Source: Bacillus sp. NTK071 (GTDB taxonomy: Bacteria > Bacillota > Bacilli > Bacillales > Guptibacillaceae). From it: a stretch of DNA of 64,000 nucleotides. The position numbers were made by a program, and so were the translations under genes. The stretch covers positions 279,396 to 343,395 of the forward strand of contig NZ_JAFKOI010000002.1 in NCBI RefSeq assembly GCF_017303315.1, read 5' to 3'. The notes beneath the pieces are model-generated. The model was not told the origin of the DNA. It ran no database searches and saw nothing but the letters and a program-made list of their open reading frames with translations. The number at the start of each line of letters is the position of its first letter. Within the stretch, counting starts at the first letter, position 1. Shown here one piece after another: positions 26,904 through 35,890 of the stretch.

Positions 26904-27676
26904 TAATCATTACCTCCTTCAATCGTTTGTAACTGCATATTCTGATTAAAGAAAAAGCGATAAGTTACAAGTGAAATAATCATCGCACATATAGATACTG
27001 TTGAAAAGACACTAATTGATATGACAATTTGATATCGGATTGCTTGAATTGGCGAAGCTCCTCCAAGGATTAAACCAGTCATCATGCCAGGGAGTTGAAC
27101 AAGTCCTATCGTCTTCAGTCTATCTACATTTGGAATCATTGCTGCACGAATCGTCTTTCTTATAATCATTTGTGACGCTTGAGAAGCATTAGCTCCAAGA
27201 GACAGCGCAGCCAGAACCCTGCCTTGATTGCTTTGAAACTCATTTTTCATCCGTTCAAAAGCTAGTCCTGCTGCTACCATGCTATTTCCTATAATCATCC
27301 CACTCATCGGAATGACCTGTTCAGAACGAAATGGAATAATATCAAATACTAGCCATAGCGAAAGAACAAAAACTTCGATTAAAATTAATGAGCTTAATGA
27401 TAAAAGAAATGCATATGGAATGCCTTTTCCTCTCCTACTAGCCTGAAGTGAAGCAATTACTAACATAACAGCTACCCATAATCCTATTCCCTGCCAATCA
27501 GGTATAGAAAACAAGAATGTCAGAATATAGCCAATAAAGAACAGTTGTACTACACCACGCAGCGACGACCAAATGGCGGATTTACCAATCCCAAGTGAAT
27601 AAAGATAAGAAAGGGATACGGGTATCATAACAAAAAGTATCATCGTTAACAGCGAAAGGTTCGAAATATTTGTCAT
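26903..27676 (-). CDS. fetB: FetB-like (UPF0014) ABC transporter permease
   Basis: A 257-residue membrane protein with about seven hydrophobic segments. The motif AALSLGANASQASQMIIRKTIRAAMIPNVDRLKTIGLVQLPGMM (about 157-200) is the signature of the UPF0014 family, whose E. coli member FetB was reported as an iron exporter subunit with FetA. It lies three bases after fetA and is coupled to yqgV. The substrate here is unproven: iron by homology, or a thiamine-related compound by context. The ATG has GAGG upstream. Confidence 0.85.
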   Translation of the reverse strand: MTNISNLSLLTMILFVMIPVSLSYLYSLGIGKSAIWSSLRGVVQLFFIGYILTFLFSIPDWQGIGLWVAVMLVIASLQASRRGKGIPYAFLLSLSSLILIEVFVLSLWLVFDIIPFRSEQVIPMSGMIIGNSMVAAGLAFERMKNEFQSNQGRVLAALSLGANASQASQMIIRKTIRAAMIPNVDRLKTIGLVQLPGMMTGLILGGASPIQAIRYQIVISISVFSTVSICAMIISLVTYRFFFNQNMQLQTIEGGND

Positions 27677-27679
27677 GAG

Positions 27680-28375
27680 CTAAGCCTCAAGAAATTTCTT
27701 TAGAGCATTGGATTTTGGATGACGAAATAATTCACTGGTTTCACCCTGTTCTTCCAAACGTCCTTCATTCATAAACAAGGTATAGTTCCCCAACCGTTCC
27801 GCCTGTTTCAAGTCATGTGTAATCATAAGAATGGTCTTCCCCTCTTCATCAACGAGCCTATGTAACAACTTTTCCATCCACTCGACTGTCCGCATATCCA
27901 AAGCGCTTGTCACTTCATCAAGCAATAGCACTTCAGGATCATTCGCGAGTGTTCTAGCAAATGCCACTCTTTGTTGTTCTCCACCCGACAAGTGACTAAC
28001 ATCTTTCGTTAAAATATCGACAGGTAGCTGCACTTTCTCAAGTAGTTCAGATCCAAGTTTGTCACTCCATTGCTTTTTAAGGCGAGGACCAAATTTCAAA
28101 TTATCTTCTACAGTTCCTTCAAATAAATGGGCTTGTTGAAACACCATACCGATATCGCGCCTTAACTCACTAATTGGGTATTGGTCGATTTTCTTATTCT
28201 TGATATAAATGTCTCCCTGATCAGGGTCTTCCAGTCTGTTTAGCAACATTAATAAACTGCTCTTACCAGAACCTGATGGACCAATGATCGTGGTTAGCGT
28301 TGACTCCATCAATTCGAAATCAACATCATCCACTCGTTCATTTTTTACATTTCTTGCTTCAATTATTGTTTTCAT
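27680..28375 (-). CDS. fetA: FetA-like ABC transporter ATP-binding protein
   Basis: A 231-residue ATPase subunit. Walker A IGPSGSGKSS is at 31-40, the Q-loop in GMVFQQAHLF, the signature LSGGEQQR near 128-135 and Walker B VLLLDEVTSALD. It pairs with the UPF0014 permease immediately downstream; together they would form an export-type transporter. AAAGGTTG precedes the ATG. It is the first gene of the fetA-fetB-yqgV unit. Confidence 0.88.
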   Translation of the reverse strand: MKTIIEARNVKNERVDDVDFELMESTLTTIIGPSGSGKSSLLMLLNRLEDPDQGDIYIKNKKIDQYPISELRRDIGMVFQQAHLFEGTVEDNLKFGPRLKKQWSDKLGSELLEKVQLPVDILTKDVSHLSGGEQQRVAFARTLANDPEVLLLDEVTSALDMRTVEWMEKLLHRLVDEEGKTILMITHDLKQAERLGNYTLFMNEGRLEEQGETSELFRHPKSNALKKFLEA

Positions 28376-28469
28376 CGGACAACCTTTCTATAATATAGGT
28401 TTCTCTTATCGTTTATATCATATTACGATTCTATACACCATTCTAAAGGGTTTTAAGAATTCTATTTAA

Positions 28470-28594
28470 AAGGCTCTTTTCGTGGACATTGTTGCTTCTG
28501 TTATAAGAGTAGTGGTTGATCTCCGCTCCAATCAGATGAGTTTCGTTTTACAATAATTGTTTCAAAAGCAACAATCTTTTAGAAAAGAGCCATT
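28470..28594. repeat. Inverted-repeat intergenic element (125 bp, MITE-like remnant)
   Basis: The ends are two 10-bp perfect inverted pairs in the same spacing: GGCTCTTTTC (28472-28481) with GAAAAGAGCC (28583-28592), and ATTGTTGCTT (28488-28497) with AAGCAACAAT (28567-28576). The inner part contains TATAAGAGTAGTGGTTGAT, also found near 41597. It carries no ORF. It resembles small dispersed repeats common in Bacillaceae intergenic regions. Confidence 0.75.
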
Positions 28595-28611
28595 TAGAAA
28601 CAGACATATAA

Positions 28612-28639
28612 AAACCCTGCAATGATGATTGCAGGGTTA
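28612..28639 (-). terminator. Terminator of the thiamine operon
   Basis: Minus-strand stem AACCCTGCAA / TTGCAGGGTT with a short loop, followed by TTTATATG. It begins at the thiD stop codon. Confidence 0.85.
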
Positions 28640-29449
28640 TGGTTCAATTGTTGTAGCCGCAAAATGGCGATAGGCAGCGTGGTTTGTAGGTCCTATTCCT
28701 TTGCCAATCGGCAGAGAGTGTTTAATTGCCAGTGTGATGAAATCCTTTGCAATTGAAACAGCTTCTGGCACTGTTTTACCTTTTGCAAGTTCTGCTGCGA
28801 TACATGCTGAATACGTACAGCCAGTACCATGTGTATGGTTCGTATTAATTCGATTAGATTCGTAATGATAAAATTGATCATGGATATACAACACATCAAT
28901 AGAAGTAGAACCTTCCATATGACCGCCTTTTATTAAAACAGCTTCCGCTCCACTTCGATGTAACGCTTTAGCTGCTTGTTCCATATCGTCAACTGACTTA
29001 ATTTGCTGACCATTTAATAGCTCAGACGCCTCAGGAAGGTTAGGGGTAATCACTTTCCCTAGTGGGAGTAGCTCTTCCTTTAGAGCAATAATGGCTTCTT
29101 TTCGAAGAAGAGACGCACCTCCTTTTGCAATCATAACAGGATCAATTACCAAATTAGGCACTTGATACTCTCTTATTTTCTCTGCCACAGTATGAATCAG
29201 TTCACTTGAGAAAAGCATTCCTGTTTTCACTGAATCTGTCCCCATATCTGAAAGCACTGCATTAAGTTGTGAACGAACTGCCTCTACTGTTTGAGGATAT
29301 ACATTGTGGACGCCAAGCGTATTTTGTGCTGTTATAGCTGTAATAACGCTTGTACCAAACACATCTCGCTCTTGAAATGTTTTTAAGTCAGCCTGAATTC
29401 CAGCGCCTCCACCACTATCTGAACCTGCTATCGTCAAGGTTTTTCTCAT
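28637..29449 (-). CDS. thiD: Hydroxymethylpyrimidine/phosphomethylpyrimidine kinase
   Basis: A 270-residue ribokinase-fold enzyme that phosphorylates HMP and HMP-phosphate for thiamine synthesis. Seen are TIAGSDSGGGAGIQADLKTF at the N-terminus, VIDPVMIAKGG, and the HTHGTGCTYSACIAAELAKG anion-hole motif with the catalytic Cys/Asp region. The ATG at 29449 lies six bases after GAGAGG; another ATG two codons before it is too near. It is the last gene of the operon. A pyridoxal kinase role is possible in this family but the context favours thiamine. Confidence 0.93.
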   Translation of the reverse strand: MRKTLTIAGSDSGGGAGIQADLKTFQERDVFGTSVITAITAQNTLGVHNVYPQTVEAVRSQLNAVLSDMGTDSVKTGMLFSSELIHTVAEKIREYQVPNLVIDPVMIAKGGASLLRKEAIIALKEELLPLGKVITPNLPEASELLNGQQIKSVDDMEQAAKALHRSGAEAVLIKGGHMEGSTSIDVLYIHDQFYHYESNRINTNHTHGTGCTYSACIAAELAKGKTVPEAVSIAKDFITLAIKHSLPIGKGIGPTNHAAYRHFAATTIEP

Positions 29450-29465
29450 TTCCATCCTCTCCCTA

Positions 29466-30560
29466 TTATGTAAGCTGAAAACGTTCTGGTCGAAAATCAT
29501 CTATTGCTAATTCCTGCGCCTTTTCTTCAATTTCATCCGCAACAATCTTTGCTGTAACAGGACTAAGCAAAACACCATTTCGGTAGTGTCCTGTCGCGAG
29601 AATAATCTCTGGATGACATTGCAATTTCCCTATCAGCGGGAACCCATCCTGTGTCGCAGGTCTCAATCCGGCCCATGTATGAAATGGTGATTCTGTAATC
29701 AGTTTTGGAACTACTTTCTTACTCCATTTCTCAAGACGCCCAATTCCATGTGCTGTTACATCTGTATTAAATCCCGCAATATCTTCAGAAGCGCCTGCCA
29801 CTAATGACCCGTTTTCTTTTGAAACGAAATACCCCTGGCTTGTAAAAATAATGTGCTGAAGCGAAGGACCCTCATAAGCACAAATTTGCCCTCTAATCGG
29901 GTATACCGGCAAGGAACAACCAAGAGTCTCCTCCCAGTCCATTGCCCAGGCTCCCGTTGCGATAACTGTAAAGTCAGCTTCTATCTCATGCTGATCTGTC
30001 ACGACCAGGTTATTCTTTCTAAGCATTGCTGCTCCCGCATGTTCAATTACTCGTACACCTTTATTTCGACAAGCTTGTAATAGAGCTGATACGTAATCAG
30101 GTGCATAGATATGTGATTCCTCTGGACACCATAGACCAGCTAGAATTTCTTTAGATAACTCCGGTTCTTTTTGTCTAACATCGTCACCACTCAGAATATA
30201 TGACTCTACTCCAAATTTCCCCTGCCATGCTTTCTTTGTTTCAAGAGATAGTCGATCAGCTTCATGAAAAATACAATAAAGACTTCCACTTTCGTTATAT
30301 TCAAAGTCCATCTGTGCAGCTAGTTTAATTTCACTCTGCCATGCAGGAAATAACTGTAGACTTCGTTGACACATTCGAAAAAAGTCATCGGGATCTTCTT
30401 CAATCTCAGAATAGGGAGCGAGCAAACCAGCAGCGGCTCCTGAAGCCTGTCCACCACATTGCCCAGCTTCAACAACGGTCATGTCATGCCCTCTTTTCTG
30501 GCACTCGTATGCAATTGATAGTCCAATAACCCCTCCACCTACGATCGTTATCCTCGCCAT
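29466..30560 (-). CDS. thiO: Glycine oxidase ThiO
   Basis: A 364-residue FAD-dependent amine oxidase that makes dehydroglycine for the thiazole ring. The dinucleotide site GGGVIGLSIAYECQKRGHDM is at 7-26 and GGQASGAAAGLLAPYSE follows; the C-terminal WAGLRPATQDGFPLIG and TGHYRNGVLLSP are family signatures. It replaces the radical enzyme ThiH, so the thiazole pathway here is the aerobic one. GGGAGG precedes the ATG. It lies between thiG and thiD. Confidence 0.94.
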   Translation of the reverse strand: MARITIVGGGVIGLSIAYECQKRGHDMTVVEAGQCGGQASGAAAGLLAPYSEIEEDPDDFFRMCQRSLQLFPAWQSEIKLAAQMDFEYNESGSLYCIFHEADRLSLETKKAWQGKFGVESYILSGDDVRQKEPELSKEILAGLWCPEESHIYAPDYVSALLQACRNKGVRVIEHAGAAMLRKNNLVVTDQHEIEADFTVIATGAWAMDWEETLGCSLPVYPIRGQICAYEGPSLQHIIFTSQGYFVSKENGSLVAGASEDIAGFNTDVTAHGIGRLEKWSKKVVPKLITESPFHTWAGLRPATQDGFPLIGKLQCHPEIILATGHYRNGVLLSPVTAKIVADEIEEKAQELAIDDFRPERFQLT

Positions 30561-30581
30561 ATAAGCCTCCCTCTTGCAATT

Positions 30582-31343
30582 CTAAAGAATTGGACTGCTT
30601 GCGGTTGCATATTTTTTCTTTGGTATCCTGCCAGCTAAATAAGATAATCTTCCCGCATGAATAGCATGCTTAACAGCTTCAGCCATCTTTGCTGGATTTC
30701 TTGCTTTTGCAATTGCGGTATTAAGAAGTACACCTTCTGCCCCGAGCTCCATCGCTTTCGTCACATCTGAAGCACTACCTAGTCCTGCATCTACTATGAC
30801 AGGAACCTTAAGCTGCTCTGTAATCACCTCAATGTTATAGGGATTTAAGATTCCGAGTCCTGTCCCAATTGGTGATCCTCCTGGCATCACTGCCGCCGCT
30901 CCGGCCTCCTGTAGTCTATAGCAAAGTCCTGGATCATCTGACGTATACGGAAGAACGATAAATCCTTCCTCAGCAAGAACCTCTGTTGCCTTTAATGTTT
31001 CAATGGGATCTGGCATGAGCGTTTTCTCATTATCACTAATCTCGATTTTAATCCAATCACTTAATCCAGATGCTTTTGCTAAGCGTGCAATCCGAATCGC
31101 TTCCTCCGCCGTTGTTGCACCAGAGGTATTAGGTAAATAACGAAATGATTTCCCCTCAATATGCTGAAGAATAGCATCTTCACCAGGTTCATTTAAATTC
31201 ACTCTTCTAATTGCAAATGTAAGAACTTCTGCTTCAGACGCTTCTATTGCCTTATTCTGAACATATGGGTTTGGATACCTTCCTGTTCCTAGAAAAAGAC
31301 GTGATGATAACTGTATACCAGCAATCGTTAGCTTATCACCCAT
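30582..31343 (-). CDS. thiG: Thiazole synthase ThiG
   Basis: A 253-residue TIM-barrel enzyme that condenses deoxyxylulose phosphate, dehydroglycine and ThiS thiocarboxylate to thiazole phosphate. [26 protein letters not shown], the catalytic Lys in WIKIEI, and [19 protein letters not shown] are standard. The ATG at 31343 follows GGAGGAGGGTG by six bases; the earlier GTG is less likely. It is five bases after thiS. Confidence 0.95.
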   Translation of the reverse strand: MGDKLTIAGIQLSSRLFLGTGRYPNPYVQNKAIEASEAEVLTFAIRRVNLNEPGEDAILQHIEGKSFRYLPNTSGATTAEEAIRIARLAKASGLSDWIKIEISDNEKTLMPDPIETLKATEVLAEEGFIVLPYTSDDPGLCYRLQEAGAAAVMPGGSPIGTGLGILNPYNIEVITEQLKVPVIVDAGLGSASDVTKAMELGAEGVLLNTAIAKARNPAKMAEAVKHAIHAGRLSYLAGRIPKKKYATASSPIL

Positions 31344-31348
31344 GTAAT

Positions 31349-31546
31349 TCACCCTCCTCCAACAAAATGAACTAGCTCAATTTTCATACCATCCTCGACT
31401 TTTATATCCATCCATTTAGATCGATCTATGATCGTCCCATCTATTTCCGTCACAACTAACCCTTCTTGCAGTCCGAAATACATTACAACATCTTTTAATG
31501 TCAACACATCAAGATGATACGTTTCCCCATTTATTAATAGCTTCAT
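31349..31546 (-). CDS. thiS: Sulfur carrier protein ThiS
   Basis: A 65-residue ubiquitin-like protein ending in VHFVGGG, the tail that is adenylated and converted to thiocarboxylate. The start overlaps the thiE stop by four bases (ATGA). Activation needs ThiF, which is missing from this operon; the ThiF/MoeB protein at 44942-45961 is the likely donor. Confidence 0.94.
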   Translation of the reverse strand: MKLLINGETYHLDVLTLKDVVMYFGLQEGLVVTEIDGTIIDRSKWMDIKVEDGMKIELVHFVGGG

Positions 31547-32178
31547 GACCGCTTCACCCTTTTTCTAATTTTATGAGTAAACGATTCACACGTTCCTTTT
31601 ACGTCAGCACTGCCGACTACTTCACTAATAACACAGATGCGATTCGCTCCAGCATTCACCACTTCATCTACGTTATGCAGTTTAATTCCACCTATTGCAA
31701 CAAATGGAATGCTGATTTCTGAAACAACTTCTTTAAGATAAGATGTTGTAACGGGATCGACCACATCGCTCTTACTTTTAGTAGAGAATATTGGCCCAGC
31801 CCCTATATAATCAGCGCCACCTCGTTCAGCGTCTCGAGCTTCTTCAATACGATGAGTAGAAATGCCAATAATTTTATCCTTACCTACAATTTCTCTTGCA
31901 ATATTTAGCGGCATGTCATCCTGACCAAGATGTATGCCATCTGCATCAACTGCAAGCGCAATATCAATATGATCATTCACAATAAAAGAAATATCATATT
32001 CTCTTGTTAATTCTCTGAGTCTTCTTGCTTTGTCTAGTACAATTCGCTTTGAATTCTTCTTATCACGTAACTGAATAATATCTGCTCCACCCTGAATTGC
32101 TTCTTCCATCACCTCTACTACATCCCGTGTTGGATGAAATTCTTCACCTGTAATAACATATAATTGAAAATCTTTCAT
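31543..32178 (-). CDS. thiE: Thiamine phosphate synthase
   Basis: A 211-residue TIM-barrel enzyme that joins HMP-pyrophosphate and thiazole phosphate. IQLRDKKNSKR, FIVNDHIDIALAVDADGIHLGQDD, and GADYIGAGPIFSTKSKSD include the pyrophosphate- and Mg-binding residues that separate ThiE from the non-catalytic paralogue TenI. GAGGAGGG precedes the ATG. It is the first gene after the TPP riboswitch. Confidence 0.93.
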   Translation of the reverse strand: MKDFQLYVITGEEFHPTRDVVEVMEEAIQGGADIIQLRDKKNSKRIVLDKARRLRELTREYDISFIVNDHIDIALAVDADGIHLGQDDMPLNIAREIVGKDKIIGISTHRIEEARDAERGGADYIGAGPIFSTKSKSDVVDPVTTSYLKEVVSEISIPFVAIGGIKLHNVDEVVNAGANRICVISEVVGSADVKGTCESFTHKIRKRVKRS

Positions 32179-32215
32179 ACGTACCCTCCTCAGGAGATAA
32201 TAATAAGTTTAAAAC

Positions 32216-32247
32216 TAAAAAAACCCCATTCCACGTGTGGAATGGGG
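32216..32247 (-). terminator. Terminator of the TPP riboswitch expression platform
   Basis: Minus-strand stem CCCCATTCCAC / GTGGAATGGGG followed by TTTTTTTAG, between the aptamer and thiE. Confidence 0.9.
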
Positions 32248-32253
32248 GTAGTA

Positions 32254-32357
32254 TACGCTACCGACTTCCCTACGCTGGTATAAACCAGATCAGGTTCAAG
32301 GGTAAAGGAAATAACGGTTTCCTTTTCTCAGCCTCCCCAATATGAAGGCACCCCTAG
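32254..32357 (-). ncRNA. TPP (THI-box) riboswitch upstream of thiE
   Basis: The minus strand reads CTAGGGGTGCC, GGGGAGGCTGAGAAAAGG, ACCCTTGAACCTGATCTGG and ACCAGCGTAGGGAAG, which are the P2/P3 and P4/P5 conserved elements of the thiamine pyrophosphate aptamer. The terminator that follows indicates control by premature termination when TPP is bound. Confidence 0.96.
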
Positions 32358-32420
32358 TCTTAAACATTATGAAATTAATTTTATTATTACAAAAAATAGC
32401 CTAAAATACAAGCCATGCTC

Positions 32421-33608
32421 TTACATGTATAAAGAAGAAAGAAAAATCCCAATCGTATCCTGATATATTTTGTTAAATTGTGAAAGGGGAAGAGGACTTT
32501 CACCTTTCCCAATTTCTACCGTAAAACCGGGCTTTCTAAATTCTTTAATAAACCAATCTTTATAACCCGCATAACTATCTACATAGCGTACTCCGGTGTA
32601 TCCACTTAGACGCGAATATTCCGTAACAAGTCTTTCTGACTCAGGAGGTTCTAATCCCTCATATCCCCAATAAATTACTTCCCCCTGTGAATGAAAAGCG
32701 AGAGCGCGATCAAACTTCTTCCGTTTAGACAAATCTGCGATAGCGATTGCTTCTGGTTCAGTTAATGGAGCTTTTCCCGGGTAATTTCTTGGAGATGGCT
32801 TAGTAGGCTTACGCTCTGCCTCTACTTCCCATTTAGCAGGATATTGATTATTCAAATCTACCCCTCGAACGTTTGCTTTCCAACGATTAAATTGATCACT
32901 TCCTTTATTGATATCGTCTACCAATGAACGATAAGGTTCTTCTTCTGGTAATCCATTAATTACAATGTTAACTCCATCTGGATTGACCATTGGTACAAGA
33001 GACAATGATGTGGACTCATAAAGTGCTGGAAGGGAGACGCCACTTAACATTTGACTGTTTGTTAGTTCGCGAGCATAATCATTTATAAATTTCATCAGCA
33101 GTGCTGAAGTAAGCCATTCATTGGCATGAAAGGAAGCATTCATGTGTACTTTCTTCTTTCCCTTTCCTAACACTAATTCAGGTAAGGGTTTTCCCATAAC
33201 CGATTCACCTATTAATCCTTGTTTCATAAAAGGGTATACGGCAAGTAGCTTACGTATATCTCTAACTAGTGTATTATAGTCATAATTTTGGATTGGATTT
33301 ACGAGAGACCATGAAACACGAATAGGGATATTTACTTTTTCACCCGGCATTAAAGCAAACGGATTGGAATCATTAATCAAAAGCACACCATCAAGCGGCG
33401 CCTGATACCAACCAGCAATCTTCCATAAGGTATCGCCCTTCTTAATTGTATAGCCTTTCGTCACATATCCAGGTATCTGAATCATTTCTCCAATCATGAG
33501 CTGATTCGGATTATCGAGGTTATTACTATCTAATATAAGACGTAGTGGTATTTGAAATACACGGCTGTATTTCCATAGATTGTCCCCACTTTTCACTCTT
33601 ATTTGCAT
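32421..33608 (-). CDS. yqgT: Gamma-D-glutamyl-L-diamino acid endopeptidase-like protein (LysM-LysM-M14; YqgT)
   Basis: A 395-residue cell-wall peptidase. Two LysM peptidoglycan-binding repeats occupy about 1-46 (KSGDNLWKYS) and 50-96 (KKGDTLWKIA), followed by an M14 zinc carboxypeptidase-like domain from about 105. Zinc ligands His161 and Glu164 in SFHANEW, a later His in AFHSQGE, and the catalytic Glu in TVEIGKGE are visible. There is no signal peptide; the LysM may target it to the spore or wall after mother-cell lysis. The ATG at 33608 lies seven bases after GGGGG. Confidence 0.88.
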   Translation of the reverse strand: MQIRVKSGDNLWKYSRVFQIPLRLILDSNNLDNPNQLMIGEMIQIPGYVTKGYTIKKGDTLWKIAGWYQAPLDGVLLINDSNPFALMPGEKVNIPIRVSWSLVNPIQNYDYNTLVRDIRKLLAVYPFMKQGLIGESVMGKPLPELVLGKGKKKVHMNASFHANEWLTSALLMKFINDYARELTNSQMLSGVSLPALYESTSLSLVPMVNPDGVNIVINGLPEEEPYRSLVDDINKGSDQFNRWKANVRGVDLNNQYPAKWEVEAERKPTKPSPRNYPGKAPLTEPEAIAIADLSKRKKFDRALAFHSQGEVIYWGYEGLEPPESERLVTEYSRLSGYTGVRYVDSYAGYKDWFIKEFRKPGFTVEIGKGESPLPLSQFNKIYQDTIGIFLSSLYM

Positions 33609-33686
33609 TCCATATCCCCCCGCATTTATTGCCTTCATACTATGATATGAGACCTGTATGGGAGTGTATGCGTTGATACAAAAGAA

Positions 33687-33711
33687 AAACCATACCTTAG
33701 AAAGGTATGGT
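33687..33711 (-). terminator. Terminator of yqgS
   Basis: Minus-strand stem AACCATACC / GGTATGGTT with a seven-base loop followed by TTTCTTTTG. Confidence 0.88.
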
Positions 33712-33724
33712 TAATCTAGATAGT

Positions 33725-35596
33725 TTAGTTATCTTCTGTCTTAGGTGATTGATCATCATGTTTCCCTAAGAAGCGGAGTAAATCGCCATAAACAATTTTG
33801 TCAGAATAGGCTAAATCGGTTTTCGCTTTTTCCATGTATGGTTCACAGGCAGCTTTATCCGTTTCCTCTCCTGTTTCTTTGTCATAGCAGACGTTATTTG
33901 TATACAAATTGTCTTTGGTAATAAAACTTCCATCTCGAAGGATTGTAAAATTATCCTGTTCCTCCGCAAATAGATCATTACCGAATTTAATCATATCTTT
34001 TGTATCAATCCCAAGAAGATGCATGATTGTTGGTTTTAGATCAATTTGTCCTGAAACTTGCTCCATTACTTTCCCTTCTTGGCCAGGTATATGAATAACC
34101 AACGGTACTTTCTGAAGCTCAGTCGTTTCAAACGGTGTAATTTCTTTTCCTAGAAATTCTCCCATTGCTTTATTATGGTTCTGAGAAATACCATAATGGT
34201 CTCCATACAAAACAAAGATAGAATCCTCGTAAAGACCTTCTTCTTTCATGCGCTCAAAGAATTTCTTCACTGCTTCATCCTGATATCTAACCGTTGTAAA
34301 GAAGCGATTGACAGTACCATCTTCAGATGTCCATTCAGGAATATATTCATCCTCTGCTTCAAGTGAGAAAGGAAAATGATTTGTTAGCGTAATGTACTTT
34401 GCATAATATGGTTCAGGTAACGTTTCAAGGTATTTAATTGATTGCTCAAAGAAATACTCATCTTTTAATCCCCAACCAATTGAATTATCAGGTGTTACCG
34501 TAAAATCATTAATATCATAAAACTTATCGTACTTAAGTGAATCATACATCACATCACGATTCCAAAAGCTTTTATTGTTTGCATGGAATACAGCGTTGTA
34601 ATATCCGTGTTCACTGTAGATCTCTGGAGAAGCATTGTATTCATTCCCGGAATGTGTAAAGAATACGGCTCCACTTGGAAGTCCATAAAGAGAGTTCTCA
34701 AGAATAAACTCTGAATCAGATGTTTTGCCTTGTGCTGTTTGATGATAAAAGTTAGGGAAATAATAACTTTCATCAATTAAATCATTTAGGAAAGGTGTGA
34801 TTTCTTTCCCATCTATTTCTTCATTCACCACAAAACTTTGTGTAGATTCTAATGAAACGAGAATGATGTTCTTTCCTTCCGCTTTGCCAAACATTTTAGG
34901 ATTTGGCTCAACGTGGTTTGCTTTCACATAGTTCTCAATATCAACTATTTCACTTCCATCAGCAAATGCTCGCTGTGCTTTCGCTTTGGACTGAAGGACA
35001 GCATCGTAAACATGGTAATTATATGTGCCAATGTACTTAATTAACATTTCACGATCAAATGTACGCGTTAGAAGTTGTGGACGTTCTGTTTCAGCAAGTC
35101 CAACGTTAATTGCAAAAAGGGCGATTGCACTGGCAAACACAATTGCAATTTCTTTCTTTTTCACTGCGTATACTTTTGTTTTACGTACGAATAAGTATAC
35201 AGATAGAATCACCACGTCAAGGAACAATAAGAAGTCAAAACCGCTTACAAGCTCTGCAATACTGTTACCAAGTTCACCCATGTTATTTGTTTGGAACAAC
35301 AGTGGTATTGTAATGAAATCTGTAAATTCTCGATAATATACGACGTTAGCAAAAAGGATAAACGAACCAATAAAATTGATAACTAGTAAGACTCTGTTGC
35401 GATATTTTGGTGAGGCAAATAGTGCAAAACCGAGGAATAACAAAACAGAACTAATCGGATTGAGGAATAGGATAAACCCTTCCATTTTATTTTCAGGTTC
35501 AATGTTAAATGCGAATTCATACACTAGATACGTTTTTAACCATAGCATAAAGGCTACGATGAAAAAGAATGAATACTTGTTTTGTAGCTTTTTCAT
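33725..35596 (-). CDS. yqgS: LtaS-family lipoteichoic acid synthase (YqgS-like)
   Basis: A 623-residue polyglycerolphosphate synthase. Five N-terminal membrane segments lie in residues 8-165, followed by an extracellular sulfatase-like domain. The catalytic Thr292 in QTAQGKTSDSE and the metal ligand Glu250 in SLESTQ are present, along with YGDHYG and HFPFS for the remaining site. An Ala-rich linker near 203-212 may be a signal-peptidase cleavage region. Bacillus has several LtaS paralogues; position supports YqgS. GGAGG lies 13 bases before the ATG, rather far. Confidence 0.9.
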   Translation of the reverse strand: MKKLQNKYSFFFIVAFMLWLKTYLVYEFAFNIEPENKMEGFILFLNPISSVLLFLGFALFASPKYRNRVLLVINFIGSFILFANVVYYREFTDFITIPLLFQTNNMGELGNSIAELVSGFDFLLFLDVVILSVYLFVRKTKVYAVKKKEIAIVFASAIALFAINVGLAETERPQLLTRTFDREMLIKYIGTYNYHVYDAVLQSKAKAQRAFADGSEIVDIENYVKANHVEPNPKMFGKAEGKNIILVSLESTQSFVVNEEIDGKEITPFLNDLIDESYYFPNFYHQTAQGKTSDSEFILENSLYGLPSGAVFFTHSGNEYNASPEIYSEHGYYNAVFHANNKSFWNRDVMYDSLKYDKFYDINDFTVTPDNSIGWGLKDEYFFEQSIKYLETLPEPYYAKYITLTNHFPFSLEAEDEYIPEWTSEDGTVNRFFTTVRYQDEAVKKFFERMKEEGLYEDSIFVLYGDHYGISQNHNKAMGEFLGKEITPFETTELQKVPLVIHIPGQEGKVMEQVSGQIDLKPTIMHLLGIDTKDMIKFGNDLFAEEQDNFTILRDGSFITKDNLYTNNVCYDKETGEETDKAACEPYMEKAKTDLAYSDKIVYGDLLRFLGKHDDQSPKTEDN

Positions 35597-35818
35597 ATTT
35601 TTTAAAGTACCTCCTTAGTTGGATATAAGGAAAAGCTACCATGTGTTTCTTCGACCATACATAATCGCAATGATAGTATGTTTTAGAAATTTAATCAACT
35701 AACTTTAGTCCTTATTTTTATTATTTCTTTCCATCTAGATTCTGATTCTGTATTCCTTGTCCATTATTAATAACGAATGAGCCCTGTAAAAAGTTTCGTT
35801 TGTTTCTTTTATTCACAC

Positions 35819-35852
35819 AAAAAAAGCAGTCAAAATCGATTGACCGCTTCTT
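35819..35852 (-). terminator. Terminator of glcK
   Basis: Imperfect minus-strand stem GCGGTCAA / TTGACTGC with an ATCGATTT loop region, followed by TTTTTTTGTG. Confidence 0.75.
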
Positions 35853-35890
35853 CAGCCTTGCTGTTATAGGCTCAAACAGGTGTATCGGGA

